From CAYMSF01 sp964542255 (GTDB taxonomy: Bacteria; Verrucomicrobiota; Lentisphaeria; Victivallales; Victivallaceae), in contig CAZITV010000036.1 of assembly GCA_964542255.1 (NCBI GenBank), positions 1 to 16,267 on the forward strand: a stretch of 16,267 nt of DNA, read 5' to 3'. The notes under the pieces are model-generated. The model was not told where the DNA came from, made no database searches, and saw only the letters and a list, made by a program, of their open reading frames with translations. The first letter of the stretch is position 1. The number at the start of each line of letters is the position of its first letter. This document shows, one piece after another, positions 7,582-15,955 of the stretch. Made by a program: the position numbers and the translations under genes.

Positions 7582-8310
7582 ATGTTAAAATCAATTGCAA
7601 CTTTTTTTATGGATATTATTAATGGTGCCTTAAGTTGGATTTCAGTTGTTTGGAATCCAGGGGCGTTCCCTGAATGGTATTGGCTTTGGGTTACTTTTGT
7701 GCTTTCGGTAATTCTGCTTGCCAGTGGTTTTTTAGCGGCAACAATTGCTGAATTCAAGGGGCACCAGATGAAGTACCACTTTTTACTCGGCATCGTTGCA
7801 CCGTATGTTTATCCATTTATCTTATTTGGCAATATGAAAAAACAAAAGAAAATTGAAATTGCTGAATCTGACGCGGACAAGATGCGGTCAACTCAAAGCT
7901 ATATCCTTGCAGCCAAATTGATGCAGACAACTATCGCGCAGGAAGCGGAGAAACAGGCAAAAATGGATGCAATCAATGAAAAACGCGGCTTTGCCGTACA
8001 ACCTCGAGAAGAACCACTTGTTGAGCCAGAGACTATGGCAGTTATTAATCCCGCCAATGCAACTGTTGATTCTGAAAAATTTAATCGTTCATTTTTTGAA
8101 AAACTATCTGTTGATGCGAATGGCAATAGAGTCGGCCCTTTCCAGTTAACGCTAAAGGACCGCAACTGTTTTATCACCGATAAGATTAAAGTGGTTCAGG
8201 ATGATTTAGTTATATTTGAAATGTCCGACAAAAATGGAGAAATTAAAAATATCCGTATCAAGTTTGTTAATATTGAATCTTGTGAACTCATACCGCAGTC
8301 AGGAAATTAA
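7582..8310 (+). CDS. Unrecognised two-helix membrane protein upstream of ileS (242 aa)
   Basis: I do not recognise a family. Residues about 33-55 and 66-84 are two hydrophobic, probably membrane-spanning segments, the first opened by a Trp/Tyr-rich stretch (EWYWLW). A basic cluster (MKKQKK) follows at 85-90 and suggests that the C-terminal part is cytoplasmic. Residues about 95-135 are charged and helical, followed by a Pro/Glu-rich linker (about 140-165). A small, probably beta-rich domain at 170-240 has short strands such as FQLTLKDRNCFITD and IRIKFVNIESCEL. No strong Shine-Dalgarno precedes the ATG. The gene ends two bases before the ileS ATG, and the AGGAA at 8301-8305 inside its last codons is the ileS ribosome binding site, so the two are cotranscribed and coupled. 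A membrane-tethered sensing or assembly role would be speculation. Confidence 0.8.
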   Translation: MLKSIATFFMDIINGALSWISVVWNPGAFPEWYWLWVTFVLSVILLASGFLAATIAEFKGHQMKYHFLLGIVAPYVYPFILFGNMKKQKKIEIAESDADKMRSTQSYILAAKLMQTTIAQEAEKQAKMDAINEKRGFAVQPREEPLVEPETMAVINPANATVDSEKFNRSFFEKLSVDANGNRVGPFQLTLKDRNCFITDKIKVVQDDLVIFEMSDKNGEIKNIRIKFVNIESCELIPQSGN

Positions 8311-8312
8311 TA

Positions 8313-11300
8313 ATGTTCAAACCAGTCAGCAGTCAACCAGTATTCCCAGCTTTAGAATGTGAAATTTTAGATTTTTGGAAATTAAACGATATTTTTCAGA
8401 AATCGTTAAAAAACCGTCAAAATTGTCAAGAATATGTTTTTTATGATGGCCCGCCATTTGCTACCGGATTACCACATTATGGACATTTGCTTGCTGGCAC
8501 TATCAAAGATGTCGTGCCGCGATATCAAACCATGCGCGGCAAATATGTAAGTCGCACATTCGGATGGGATTGTCATGGACTGCCTGTTGAGAATGAAATG
8601 GAGAAGGAGCTTAATTTATTGAGCAAAAAAGATATCGAGGCATACGGTATTGATAAATTTAACGAATCATGCCGCGGGATTGTTTTGCGCTATACTGCTG
8701 AATGGGAGCAAGTTGTGAGTCGAATGGGGCGGTGGGTTGACTTTAGTCAAGGTTACCGCACTATGGATTTGAATTATATGGAATCAATCTGGTGGGTATT
8801 TAAACAGTTGTGGTCTGCCGGATTGATTTATGAGGGTTATAAAATATTGCCATATTGTCCGCGTTGCGCGACTCCGTTATCAAATTTTGAAGCCAATCAA
8901 GGTTACGCGGAGGTTACTGACCCCGCCATTACCGTAAAATTCAAAATTGACGGCGAAAACTGCACATATATTTTGGCGTGGACAACAACGCCGTGGACAC
9001 TGCCTTCAAATATGGCGCTTGCAGTTGGCCCGGATATTGATTATGTCAAAGTAAATGATGGAGATGATTTTTTGATCCTGGCCAAATCGCGTTTGACTAG
9101 TTACTATAAAGACAACATTCCGGAAATAGTTGCTGAATACAAGGGTAGCGAACTTTGCGAGATACGTTATACACCTCTTTTTAACTATTTTGCTGATATG
9201 TCTAATCAAGGGGCATTTCGTGTTATTGCCGCTAACTTTGTCAGCATTGAAGACGGTACCGGTATTGTCCATATCGCGACTGGTTTTGGTGAAGATGACA
9301 GTGCTGCCGGTAAGGCTTGCGGCGTCCCGGAAGTATGCCCAGTTGATGAACAGTGCTGCTTTACTGCTGAGGTTACAGATTACTGCGGACGTTTTGTAAA
9401 AGATGTTGACAAAGATATTATTCGGCGTCTAAAAGACGAAGGTAAACTGGTGCATCGCGGTACAGTTACTCATAATTACCCGCATTGCTGGCGTGATGAT
9501 GTCCCGCTTATTTACCGCGCTGTTTCAACTTGGTTTGTCAGGATTGACCTCATAAAAGAAAAAATGCTAAATGCTAATGCACAAATTAATTGGATGCCGC
9601 CGCATATAAAAGAAGGACGGTTCGGCAAATGGCTTGAAAATGCACGCGATTGGGCAATCAGTCGAAATCGTTATTGGGGAACACCATTGCCAATTTGGCG
9701 TAATCAGGATACCGGTGAAACTATTTGCGTTGGCTCTGTGGAAGAACTAGAAAAACTCACCGGAGAAAAAATCACCGATATACATAAACATTTTGTTGAT
9801 AAGATGCAGATTGATTCTCCGACAGGACGCGGGAAACTTACCAGGGTTACTGAAGTTCTTGACTGCTGGTTTGAGAGCGGTTCCATGCCTTATGCGCAAC
9901 ACCATTATCCATTTGAAAATAAATCGCATTTCGATGCAAACTTCCCTGCAGATTTTATTGCTGAAGGGTTAGACCAAACCCGCGGATGGTTTTATACTTT
10001 GGTAGTGCTTGGTGCCGCCCTGTTTGATAAACCGCCGTTCCGTAACGTTGTCGTAAACGGATTGATTTTGGCTGAGGACGGACAAAAAATGTCTAAACGC
10101 AAAAAAAATTATCCGGATCCGATGCATATTATTAATACATATGGTGCAGATGCGCTCAGGTTGTTTATGCTCGGGTCTCAGGTTGTCAGAGCGGAGGACC
10201 TTAAATTTGCCGAAACAGGCATTAAAGATGTTTTACGCGGCGTAATACTGCCATTATGGAACTCTTACAGCTTTTTTGTTACATATGCCAATGTGGATAA
10301 TTGGGTGCCTCAAGCGGGTGCCGCAGCACCAGTCAGCCCTGGCAATCCTTTAGACCGCTGGATTCTAAGCTCGTTGACACAAATGGTTGAAGAGATTCAG
10401 CAAGAAATGGATCATTATAATCTGCAGCGCGCAGCGAACAGATTTGAAAAATTTATTAATGATTTGACTAATTGGTATATTCGCCGCAGCCGTCGCAGGT
10501 TTTGGAAAAGTCAAAATGATACAGATAAGAATGAAGCTTATCAAACCCTGCATCACGTGCTGTTGACATTCTCAAAAACAGCGGCGCCATTTATACCATT
10601 TACAACCGAGATGATATATCAAAATCTTAAGACACCTGAGATGCCTGAATCGGTACATTTATGTGATTATCCTGATTTAAATATTCATCATCGCGATGAA
10701 TATCTAGAGATTCAGATGGAAAATACTATGTCTGCTGTATCTTTGGGACGTTTTCTCCGTTCTCAACATTCAGTAAAAGTGCGGCAACCTCTAGCTTCAG
10801 CGGTGATAGTCATTAATGATACTGTTATTCGAAAAATGCTGGAGGAAACTTCAGGAATTATTTCGGAGGAACTCAATGTTAAGAAAATTGAATTTCGCTC
10901 TGACGATGAAGCTTTGGTCAATCGTAAAGCTAAAGCTAATTTTAAAACTTTAGGACCAAAACTAGGGCCATTGATGAAAGATGCCGCGGCAATTATAGCG
11001 CAGCTGCCTTCAAAAGCTATTAGTGAAATAACTGCCGGAATGCCTTATGCGGTATTATTGTCTGACGGCAATACTTTAAATATTACGGTTGATGACTTAA
11101 TTATTCAACGTGAAGAAAAATCAGGCATGATTGTCGCAACCGAATCAGGAATCACTTTGGCTCTCGATTTAAATCTTACCAGAGAATTGGAAGAAGAAGG
11201 TTTCGCCAGAGAATTTGTAAGTAAAATTCAAAATATGCGAAAAGAGTCCGGATTTGAAGTCTCAGACCGGATTGACATCTGCTATTCTTTGGATAGCTCA

Positions 11301-11447
11301 TTCAAAACTGCTATAATCAATTTTAATAGTTACATTTGTAACGAAACCCTTGCCGTCAATATTACTGAAGTAACGTCTTTGGGCGAATCTGATGCAGTTG
11401 ACATAAATGGTGTTTCATGTCGCTTCTCAATCGCCAAAAAAAAATAG
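8313..11447 (+). CDS. ileS: Isoleucyl-tRNA synthetase, eukaryote-like IleS2 type
   Basis: Charges tRNA-Ile with isoleucine in the cytoplasm. The class I signatures are PPFATGLPHYGH (HIGH-type motif HYGH at 55-58) and KMSKR at 592-596. The CP1 editing domain shows TTTPWT at 224-229 and GTGIVHIATGFGEDD at 315-329, where most homologues have Pro rather than Thr323. The text PPFATGLPHYGH followed by GWDCHGLPVENEMEKEL is characteristic of the second IleRS class (eukaryotic and IleS2), which is known for low mupirocin sensitivity, unlike the common bacterial form (PPYANG and HIGH). The catalytic motif is the canonical HxGH, not the swapped GxHH of hyper-resistant variants. The length of 1044 aa fits IleS2. 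There is a clear AGGAA seven bases before the ATG. An MFS transporter follows after 24 bases. No T-box leader precedes the coupled gene, as far as I can see. Confidence 0.97.
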   Translation: MFKPVSSQPVFPALECEILDFWKLNDIFQKSLKNRQNCQEYVFYDGPPFATGLPHYGHLLAGTIKDVVPRYQTMRGKYVSRTFGWDCHGLPVENEMEKELNLLSKKDIEAYGIDKFNESCRGIVLRYTAEWEQVVSRMGRWVDFSQGYRTMDLNYMESIWWVFKQLWSAGLIYEGYKILPYCPRCATPLSNFEANQGYAEVTDPAITVKFKIDGENCTYILAWTTTPWTLPSNMALAVGPDIDYVKVNDGDDFLILAKSRLTSYYKDNIPEIVAEYKGSELCEIRYTPLFNYFADMSNQGAFRVIAANFVSIEDGTGIVHIATGFGEDDSAAGKACGVPEVCPVDEQCCFTAEVTDYCGRFVKDVDKDIIRRLKDEGKLVHRGTVTHNYPHCWRDDVPLIYRAVSTWFVRIDLIKEKMLNANAQINWMPPHIKEGRFGKWLENARDWAISRNRYWGTPLPIWRNQDTGETICVGSVEELEKLTGEKITDIHKHFVDKMQIDSPTGRGKLTRVTEVLDCWFESGSMPYAQHHYPFENKSHFDANFPADFIAEGLDQTRGWFYTLVVLGAALFDKPPFRNVVVNGLILAEDGQKMSKRKKNYPDPMHIINTYGADALRLFMLGSQVVRAEDLKFAETGIKDVLRGVILPLWNSYSFFVTYANVDNWVPQAGAAAPVSPGNPLDRWILSSLTQMVEEIQQEMDHYNLQRAANRFEKFINDLTNWYIRRSRRRFWKSQNDTDKNEAYQTLHHVLLTFSKTAAPFIPFTTEMIYQNLKTPEMPESVHLCDYPDLNIHHRDEYLEIQMENTMSAVSLGRFLRSQHSVKVRQPLASAVIVINDTVIRKMLEETSGIISEELNVKKIEFRSDDEALVNRKAKANFKTLGPKLGPLMKDAAAIIAQLPSKAISEITAGMPYAVLLSDGNTLNITVDDLIIQREEKSGMIVATESGITLALDLNLTRELEEEGFAREFVSKIQNMRKESGFEVSDRIDICYSLDSSFKTAIINFNSYICNETLAVNITEVTSLGESDAVDINGVSCRFSIAKKK

Positions 11448-11471
11448 TAGTAGATACTTTGCAGGAATAAT

Positions 11472-12746
11472 ATGACAGAGAGGAGATTTGTTGTATTTGG
11501 CTTGTTAACTTCCATTGTACTGTTGTACCTCATCGCCTTCTTTCAAAGAATCGCAATTCCAGGAACAATTTTTAACGATTTACAGGCTGATTTTTTGATT
11601 ACCGCGGCAGATGTTACCGGGATTGGCGCGATTTATCTTTTTGTTTACGCTATAATGCAGCCATTTTCTGGCATTCTTACTGACCGTTTTGGCGGTGTCA
11701 AAATTACAATTGCAGGCGGCGTAATTTTAACTATTGGAACCTTTTTGTTTCCTTTATCAAATAGCGGCAGCAGTCTTTATTGGAGCCGAGCGCTTGTTGG
11801 TCTTGGCTCCAGCGTGATGTATTTGTGTGTTGTAAAGGAGACTGATAGATATTTTAAGGGACAACTGTTTACTATATGTCTTGGCATTTTTACCGCTATT
11901 GGTTACTCAGGCGGACTGCTGGGGACTAAACCTTTTCGACTTATGGTAGAGTCTATAGGCTGGCGAAAATCTTGTGTTTTAGTAGGTATTCTGACCGCAT
12001 TAACTGTATTATTGCTCTGTTTTTTTGCTAAACGTCAAGCTGTTCATGAAGAACGACGCAGTAATCGTACGTTCTTAAAAGGTTTTTTTATTTTTTTCAC
12101 CAATAGACTAAATTACCCAATCCTGATTTGTTGTGCCGTTTGCTTTTCGGTCTATTTTAGTATTCAAGCAACGATAGGTCCAAAATTTTTGAGTGATTTC
12201 TGCGGAGTAACTACATTGCAATCTTCAGCAGTTACTTTTATTATGATATGCTGTGCGATAAGTTCAATATTGTGTGCCGGCTTTATCTGTAAATTGCTGG
12301 GCAATAGACGGAAACTTTTTCTGCTTACTAATTGTTTTGGAACAATTATTGCCTTAATAATGTTGATTGTTGGTATTATTTTTATAGCACCGCTGAATTG
12401 GTTTTTAGTCACATACATCATCCTGGCAGTTGCTTCAGGCGCCGGCCCGGTAATGGTCAGTATGATTAAGGAAACCAATGACCCGAATAATGTTGGTGCT
12501 TCTGTGGGGTTACTAAATACTTCTGCTTATTTGGGGGTTGCATTGGTGACCTTTTTCATTGGAAAGATTCTGGATCTATTTAGTGCGACAATTACTGCTG
12601 ACCATATTGCTGTTTATCCAGCCTCAGCTTATCTAACGCTGTTTACTGTATTATTGCTGTTGACAGTTTTTGCAACGATTATTGGCGCATACAGCCGAGA
12701 AACTTACGGTAAAAATCTTGTGATGCAGTCTTCACCAAAAACTTGA
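11472..12746 (+). CDS. Major facilitator superfamily transporter (424 aa)
   Basis: Inner-membrane secondary transporter with about 12 hydrophobic segments in two halves joined by a basic central loop near 188-205 (AKRQAVHEERRSNR). The loop between helices 2 and 3 carries an MFS motif A-like GILTDRFGG at about 69-77. The second half contains a glycine- and alanine-rich helix, AVASGAGPVMVSMIKETN. The length is typical of MFS. The N-terminal half resembles organic-anion or sugar-acid type carriers only loosely, so no substrate is proposed. The ATG has AGGA five bases upstream and lies 24 bases after ileS, so it is probably in the same transcript. AAAAAC/GTTTTT around its stop codon (12737-12754) with a T-run might be a weak terminator. 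Confidence 0.85.
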   Translation: MTERRFVVFGLLTSIVLLYLIAFFQRIAIPGTIFNDLQADFLITAADVTGIGAIYLFVYAIMQPFSGILTDRFGGVKITIAGGVILTIGTFLFPLSNSGSSLYWSRALVGLGSSVMYLCVVKETDRYFKGQLFTICLGIFTAIGYSGGLLGTKPFRLMVESIGWRKSCVLVGILTALTVLLLCFFAKRQAVHEERRSNRTFLKGFFIFFTNRLNYPILICCAVCFSVYFSIQATIGPKFLSDFCGVTTLQSSAVTFIMICCAISSILCAGFICKLLGNRRKLFLLTNCFGTIIALIMLIVGIIFIAPLNWFLVTYIILAVASGAGPVMVSMIKETNDPNNVGASVGLLNTSAYLGVALVTFFIGKILDLFSATITADHIAVYPASAYLTLFTVLLLLTVFATIIGAYSRETYGKNLVMQSSPKT

Positions 12747-12874
12747 GTGTTTTTTTGTAAGGCGTTACCGTAGTTTTTGCTGAAATAATTTCAAAATACA
12801 TAACTGAATTCTTAAATTTTAAAATAATCAACTCACAATTTCAAAAAACATTCTAAATATAACCGAAATTTGAT

Positions 12875-12905
12875 ATTGATTTTTTTAAGTTGAACACTAT
12901 CTTAA
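12875..12905 (+). promoter_or_regulatory. 31-bp conserved element upstream of serC (copy 1)
   Basis: The element contains TTGATT at 12876-12881 and TATCTT at 12898-12903, separated by 16 bases, a plausible -35/-10 pair, and it ends with AACACTATCTTAA. It is matched at 28 of 31 positions by the minus strand at 16202-16232. The similarity stops at both ends, and the spacer is conserved as well as the hexamers, which suggests more than a bare promoter. The predicted start of transcription (about 12910) would leave a leader of roughly 55 bases before the serC ATG at 12964. Confidence 0.6.
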
Positions 12906-12963
12906 TCTTGTATTTGAGATGGTCGACATTTACTTTTTAAGCAATATAACAATGGTGTTACAA

Positions 12964-14043
12964 ATGAAAGTCTACAATTTTAATGCTGGTCCGGCTATTT
13001 TACCGGAAGAAGTTATGCGTAAGGCACAAGCGGAATTTTGCGATTACAAAGGTTCCGGGTGCGGTATTTTAGAATTATCTCACCGCGGTAAAGAATTTAC
13101 AGAAGTAATTGAAAAAGCTGAAAGTAATATTCGTGAGCTGATGAACATTAGTTCTGATTACGAGTTGTGTTTCATTCAAGGTGGCGCGAGTCTTCAATTC
13201 GCAATGATTCCAATGAACTTGCTGCCCGCTGGAAAGGTCGCAGATTATGCTGACACCGGCACCTGGGCTTCAGCAGCAATTAAAGAAGGCAAAAAGTTTG
13301 GTCAAATTAACGTTTGCTGTTCCAGTAAAGAAACCAATTATGACCGTATTCCTGAAGTGCGTCATTGGAAGACTTCGAACGACGCGGCATATTTACATAT
13401 AACCAGCAATAATACCATTTATGGCACCCAATACCACTCTTTCCCGGAAAGCGAACAGGTGCCGATTTTTGCTGATATGTCTTCAGATATTATGTCAAGA
13501 GTTGTAGATGTAAATCAATTTGGCTTAATTTATGCCGGTGCACAAAAAAATCTAGGTCCGAGCGGTTTAGCGCTGGTTATCATCCGTAAAGACTTGGCCG
13601 CTAAAGCTCCTGACAATATTGCCACAATGCTTAAGTATAGCACCTATATTGAAAATAAATCTCTCTATAACACCCCGCCTACTTTTGCGATTTATATGCT
13701 TGGTTTAGTTACAGAGTGGATGAAATCTGTTGGCGGTTTAGAGGTCATCGAAGAGATAAATGATTCTAAATCTGAAGCATTATATGAATTGCTCGACCGC
13801 AGCAGTTTTTACAGAAACCCAGTACAGCCTGGCAGCCGCTCCAAGATGAACATTGTGTTCCGCCTTCCGAGCGAAGAACTTGAAGAAAAATTTATTAAGC
13901 AGGCAAGTAAAGCTGGTATGATTGGACTTAAAGGGCATCGGTCGGTTGGTGGCGTACGTGCCAGTATCTATAATGCAATGCCACTTGCCGGTGTCGAACG
14001 TTTGATTGATTTTATGAATTGCTTTGAGACTGAAAACAGCTGA
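12964..14043 (+). CDS. serC: Phosphoserine aminotransferase SerC
   Basis: PLP-dependent enzyme converting 3-phosphohydroxypyruvate and glutamate to phosphoserine and 2-oxoglutarate in serine biosynthesis; it also serves the pyridoxal phosphate pathway in some bacteria. The chain begins YNFNAGPAILPEEV, like other SerC proteins. It has GGASLQF near 73-79 for phosphate binding, the PLP lysine in AGAQKNLGPSG (K195), and the C-terminal HRSVGGVRASIYNAMP. With ATG 12964 it has 359 residues, matching the usual 360. The frame extends to an ATG at 12919, adding 15 residues that the family does not have and lying within about ten bases of the likely transcription start, so I reject it. No good Shine-Dalgarno is visible at any candidate start. 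No serA is seen in the window. Confidence 0.95.
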   Translation: MKVYNFNAGPAILPEEVMRKAQAEFCDYKGSGCGILELSHRGKEFTEVIEKAESNIRELMNISSDYELCFIQGGASLQFAMIPMNLLPAGKVADYADTGTWASAAIKEGKKFGQINVCCSSKETNYDRIPEVRHWKTSNDAAYLHITSNNTIYGTQYHSFPESEQVPIFADMSSDIMSRVVDVNQFGLIYAGAQKNLGPSGLALVIIRKDLAAKAPDNIATMLKYSTYIENKSLYNTPPTFAIYMLGLVTEWMKSVGGLEVIEEINDSKSEALYELLDRSSFYRNPVQPGSRSKMNIVFRLPSEELEEKFIKQASKAGMIGLKGHRSVGGVRASIYNAMPLAGVERLIDFMNCFETENS

Positions 14044-14082
14044 CTATAGTGACCTTATTCAGCTAATCAGCATGGGATAATT

Positions 14083-14967
14083 ATGACTTTTGAATCAATG
14101 CGGCTGCAGACTGCGCGTTGGTGGCAAGTCACCAGTGCAAATCAAGTAAGATGTTTATTGTGCCCGCGCCGCTGCGTCATTGATTCAGGGAAATTCGGTT
14201 TTTGTGCCGTCCGGGAAAACCGTGACGGCACGCTGGTTTCATACACTTATGGCCGTCCGGTTTCAGTTAATATTGATCCTATTGAAAAAAAACCATTAGC
14301 AAATTTCATGCCTGGCACTAAAACTTTTTCTTTCGGAACGTTCGGGTGCAATCTCAATTGCGTTTTTTGTCAAAACGATTCATTGTCACGCGGTCACTAC
14401 CGTCCGCAGGACTTAGTCAATTATGTTCCACCTGACGTTGTCGTCCAAAATGCATTACGCTATAAGGCAGATTCAATTTCATTCACCTATAACGAACCAA
14501 CTGTATTTGCTGAATATGCAGTTGATGTTGCAAAATTAGCAAAATCTGCCGGATTGCCTTTAGTGCTTGTTTCAAATGGCTACATTGAACATCTTCCTGC
14601 ATCGGAACTATATCCATTAATTGATGCAGCTAATATTGATATGAAAGGGTTTTCGGAATCGTTTTACTCAAGGATGACTTCATCACATCTGGCGAATATT
14701 TTGGAAAGCATCAAATATTTATACGCATTAGGGAAGCATATTGAAATTACTACTTTAATAATTCCAGATGAAAATGATAGTATGGAAATGATTGAAGAGT
14801 GGCTTAATTGGGTGGAAAATAATTTGGACAAAAGCGTTCCTCTGCATTTCTCTGCATATCATCCCGCCTACAAATGTGCTATTCCTGCTACATCTAGTTC
14901 GACAATACTTGAACTAAAAAAATATGCTGATTCACGTGGATTCTGCGCTTATACCGGCAATATTTAA
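14083..14967 (+). CDS. AmrS-like radical SAM protein, short at the C-terminus (294 aa)
   Basis: Matches the radical SAM enzyme of the AmmeMemoRadiSam set. An N-terminal cysteine cluster C24, C27, C31 and C41 (CLLCPRRC, then GFCAVREN) is followed by DPIEKKPLANFMPGT. The radical SAM motif FGCNLNCVFCQN has C89, C93 and C96 for the 4Fe-4S cluster. The later text (SFTYNEPTVF, DAANIDMKGF) fits the family. Family members usually run to about 330-350 residues and end with a Cys-pair segment after a GN-V-PG type motif; this protein stops at YTGNI, exactly where that tail should begin. I see no continuation in the other frames. AMMECR1 and MEMO1 homologues, often neighbours, are absent from the window. 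ATG 14083 has GGGA six bases upstream and starts 39 bases after serC, possibly in the same transcript. The reaction is unknown. A pyruvate-formate-lyase-activase-like protein is the alternative. Confidence 0.82.
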   Translation: MTFESMRLQTARWWQVTSANQVRCLLCPRRCVIDSGKFGFCAVRENRDGTLVSYTYGRPVSVNIDPIEKKPLANFMPGTKTFSFGTFGCNLNCVFCQNDSLSRGHYRPQDLVNYVPPDVVVQNALRYKADSISFTYNEPTVFAEYAVDVAKLAKSAGLPLVLVSNGYIEHLPASELYPLIDAANIDMKGFSESFYSRMTSSHLANILESIKYLYALGKHIEITTLIIPDENDSMEMIEEWLNWVENNLDKSVPLHFSAYHPAYKCAIPATSSSTILELKKYADSRGFCAYTGNI

Positions 14968-14983
14968 ACCCAAAAGCTAATTT

Positions 14984-14996
14984 CAAAACTCTTTTG
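14984..14996. terminator. Small AT-rich hairpin between convergent amrS-like gene and dapA
   Basis: CAAAA-CTC-TTTTG forms a 5-bp stem with a 3-nt loop, 17 bases after the stop of the radical SAM gene. On the plus strand a T-rich stretch follows, broken by GCG. It sits in the 118-base gap between convergent genes, where a terminator is expected, but the stem is very weak. Confidence 0.22.
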
Positions 14997-15085
14997 CGAT
15001 TTTTGCGTTTTCTCGTCTTTGCTAACTTTTAGATTGCTACTCAGTATAATGATTGCAAAACTGTATCAGATAAACAAAATGAAAA

Positions 15086-15955
15086 TTATAAAATTCCGCA
15101 CTTTTTCATCGCTGCGATTAATTTATCTTTTGCTCCTGGAGTCATTTCACATAGCGGCAACCGGAATTCTTCTTGAATGATGCCTTTTAATGCCATGGCA
15201 GTCTTAATTGGAAGCGGATTGGTTTCTACAAATAAGTCTCGGAAGAGACAATAGTATTTTTGATGTAATTCAAGTGCTCTAGCCAAGTTGCCCGCAAAAA
15301 ATGCATCAACCATAGCTTTTAATTCCGCCGGGATAATATTAGATGCGACACTTATAATGCCCACTGCGCCAACCGACATCATCGGAATCGTCAGCACATC
15401 ATCGCCGCTGAGAATACTGATGTTGCATAAATCTCTGATGGCGGAGACTCTTTCGACACTGCCGCCCGCTTCTTTGACAGCAATCATAAGCGGGTTGCTG
15501 CTCAAACGAGCAATCGTTTCTACAGGGATAGGCACTCCACAGCGGCCAGGAACATTATATAGAACTATCGGAAGTCCAGAACGTTCCGCTACTGTAGAAA
15601 AGTGGCGATATAGTCCTTCTGGTGTTGGTTTATTGTAGTATGGCGTAACTTGTAATGATGCATCAGCGCCAGCTTTTTTGGCATGAATTGTTAGCTCAAT
15701 TGCTTCTTCAGTAGAATTTGCCCCGGTGCCGGCAATAACTTGGCATCTGCCGTTTGCCACTTGTATGGCGGTTTCAATAACTTTTAAATGCTCGGCATTT
15801 GACAAGGTAGGCGATTCACCGGTAGTGCCAACTGGAACAATTCCCGCTACACCTGCATCAATTTGCATATTCACTAGTTCAGCAAATATTTTATAATCAA
15901 CTTTGCCATGATTAAAAGGCGTTACCAAAGCAGTATAAACACCGCGTATTTCCAT
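15086..15955 (-). CDS. dapA: 4-hydroxy-tetrahydrodipicolinate synthase DapA
   Basis: Condenses pyruvate with aspartate semialdehyde, the first committed step to lysine and meso-diaminopimelate for the cell wall. The 289-residue TIM barrel keeps the E. coli active-site residues at the same numbers: T44 and T45 in VGTTGES, Y107 in YYNKP, Y133 and R138 in LYNVPGRCG, and the Schiff-base lysine K161 in AVKEAGG. Of the allosteric lysine-site residues of the E. coli enzyme, H56, G78, N80, E84 and Y106 are conserved while H53 is Asn and A49 is Pro, so lysine feedback is plausible but uncertain. The ATG has GGGAG eight bases upstream. No other dap gene is next to it. The copy-2 conserved element lies about 250 bases upstream on the same strand. 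Confidence 0.97.
   Translation of the reverse strand: MEIRGVYTALVTPFNHGKVDYKIFAELVNMQIDAGVAGIVPVGTTGESPTLSNAEHLKVIETAIQVANGRCQVIAGTGANSTEEAIELTIHAKKAGADASLQVTPYYNKPTPEGLYRHFSTVAERSGLPIVLYNVPGRCGVPIPVETIARLSSNPLMIAVKEAGGSVERVSAIRDLCNISILSGDDVLTIPMMSVGAVGIISVASNIIPAELKAMVDAFFAGNLARALELHQKYYCLFRDLFVETNPLPIKTAMALKGIIQEEFRLPLCEMTPGAKDKLIAAMKKCGIL

Noticed and set aside
12164..12478. Minus-strand open frame of 104 codons inside the MFS gene
   Set aside because: Antisense shadow of a membrane protein gene without a start signal.
12885..12905. TTAAG-N11-CTTAA inverted repeat as an operator in the serC element
   Set aside because: The left half is not kept in the dapA copy, so the symmetry is probably accidental.
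12919..12963. Upstream ATG for serC adding 15 residues
   Set aside because: The family begins at the YNFNAGP strand and a usual length is reached from 12964. The upstream ATG is almost at the predicted transcription start.
15288..15638. Plus-strand open frame of 116 codons inside dapA
   Set aside because: It is antisense to a well-conserved dapA and has no recognisable domain or ribosome binding site.
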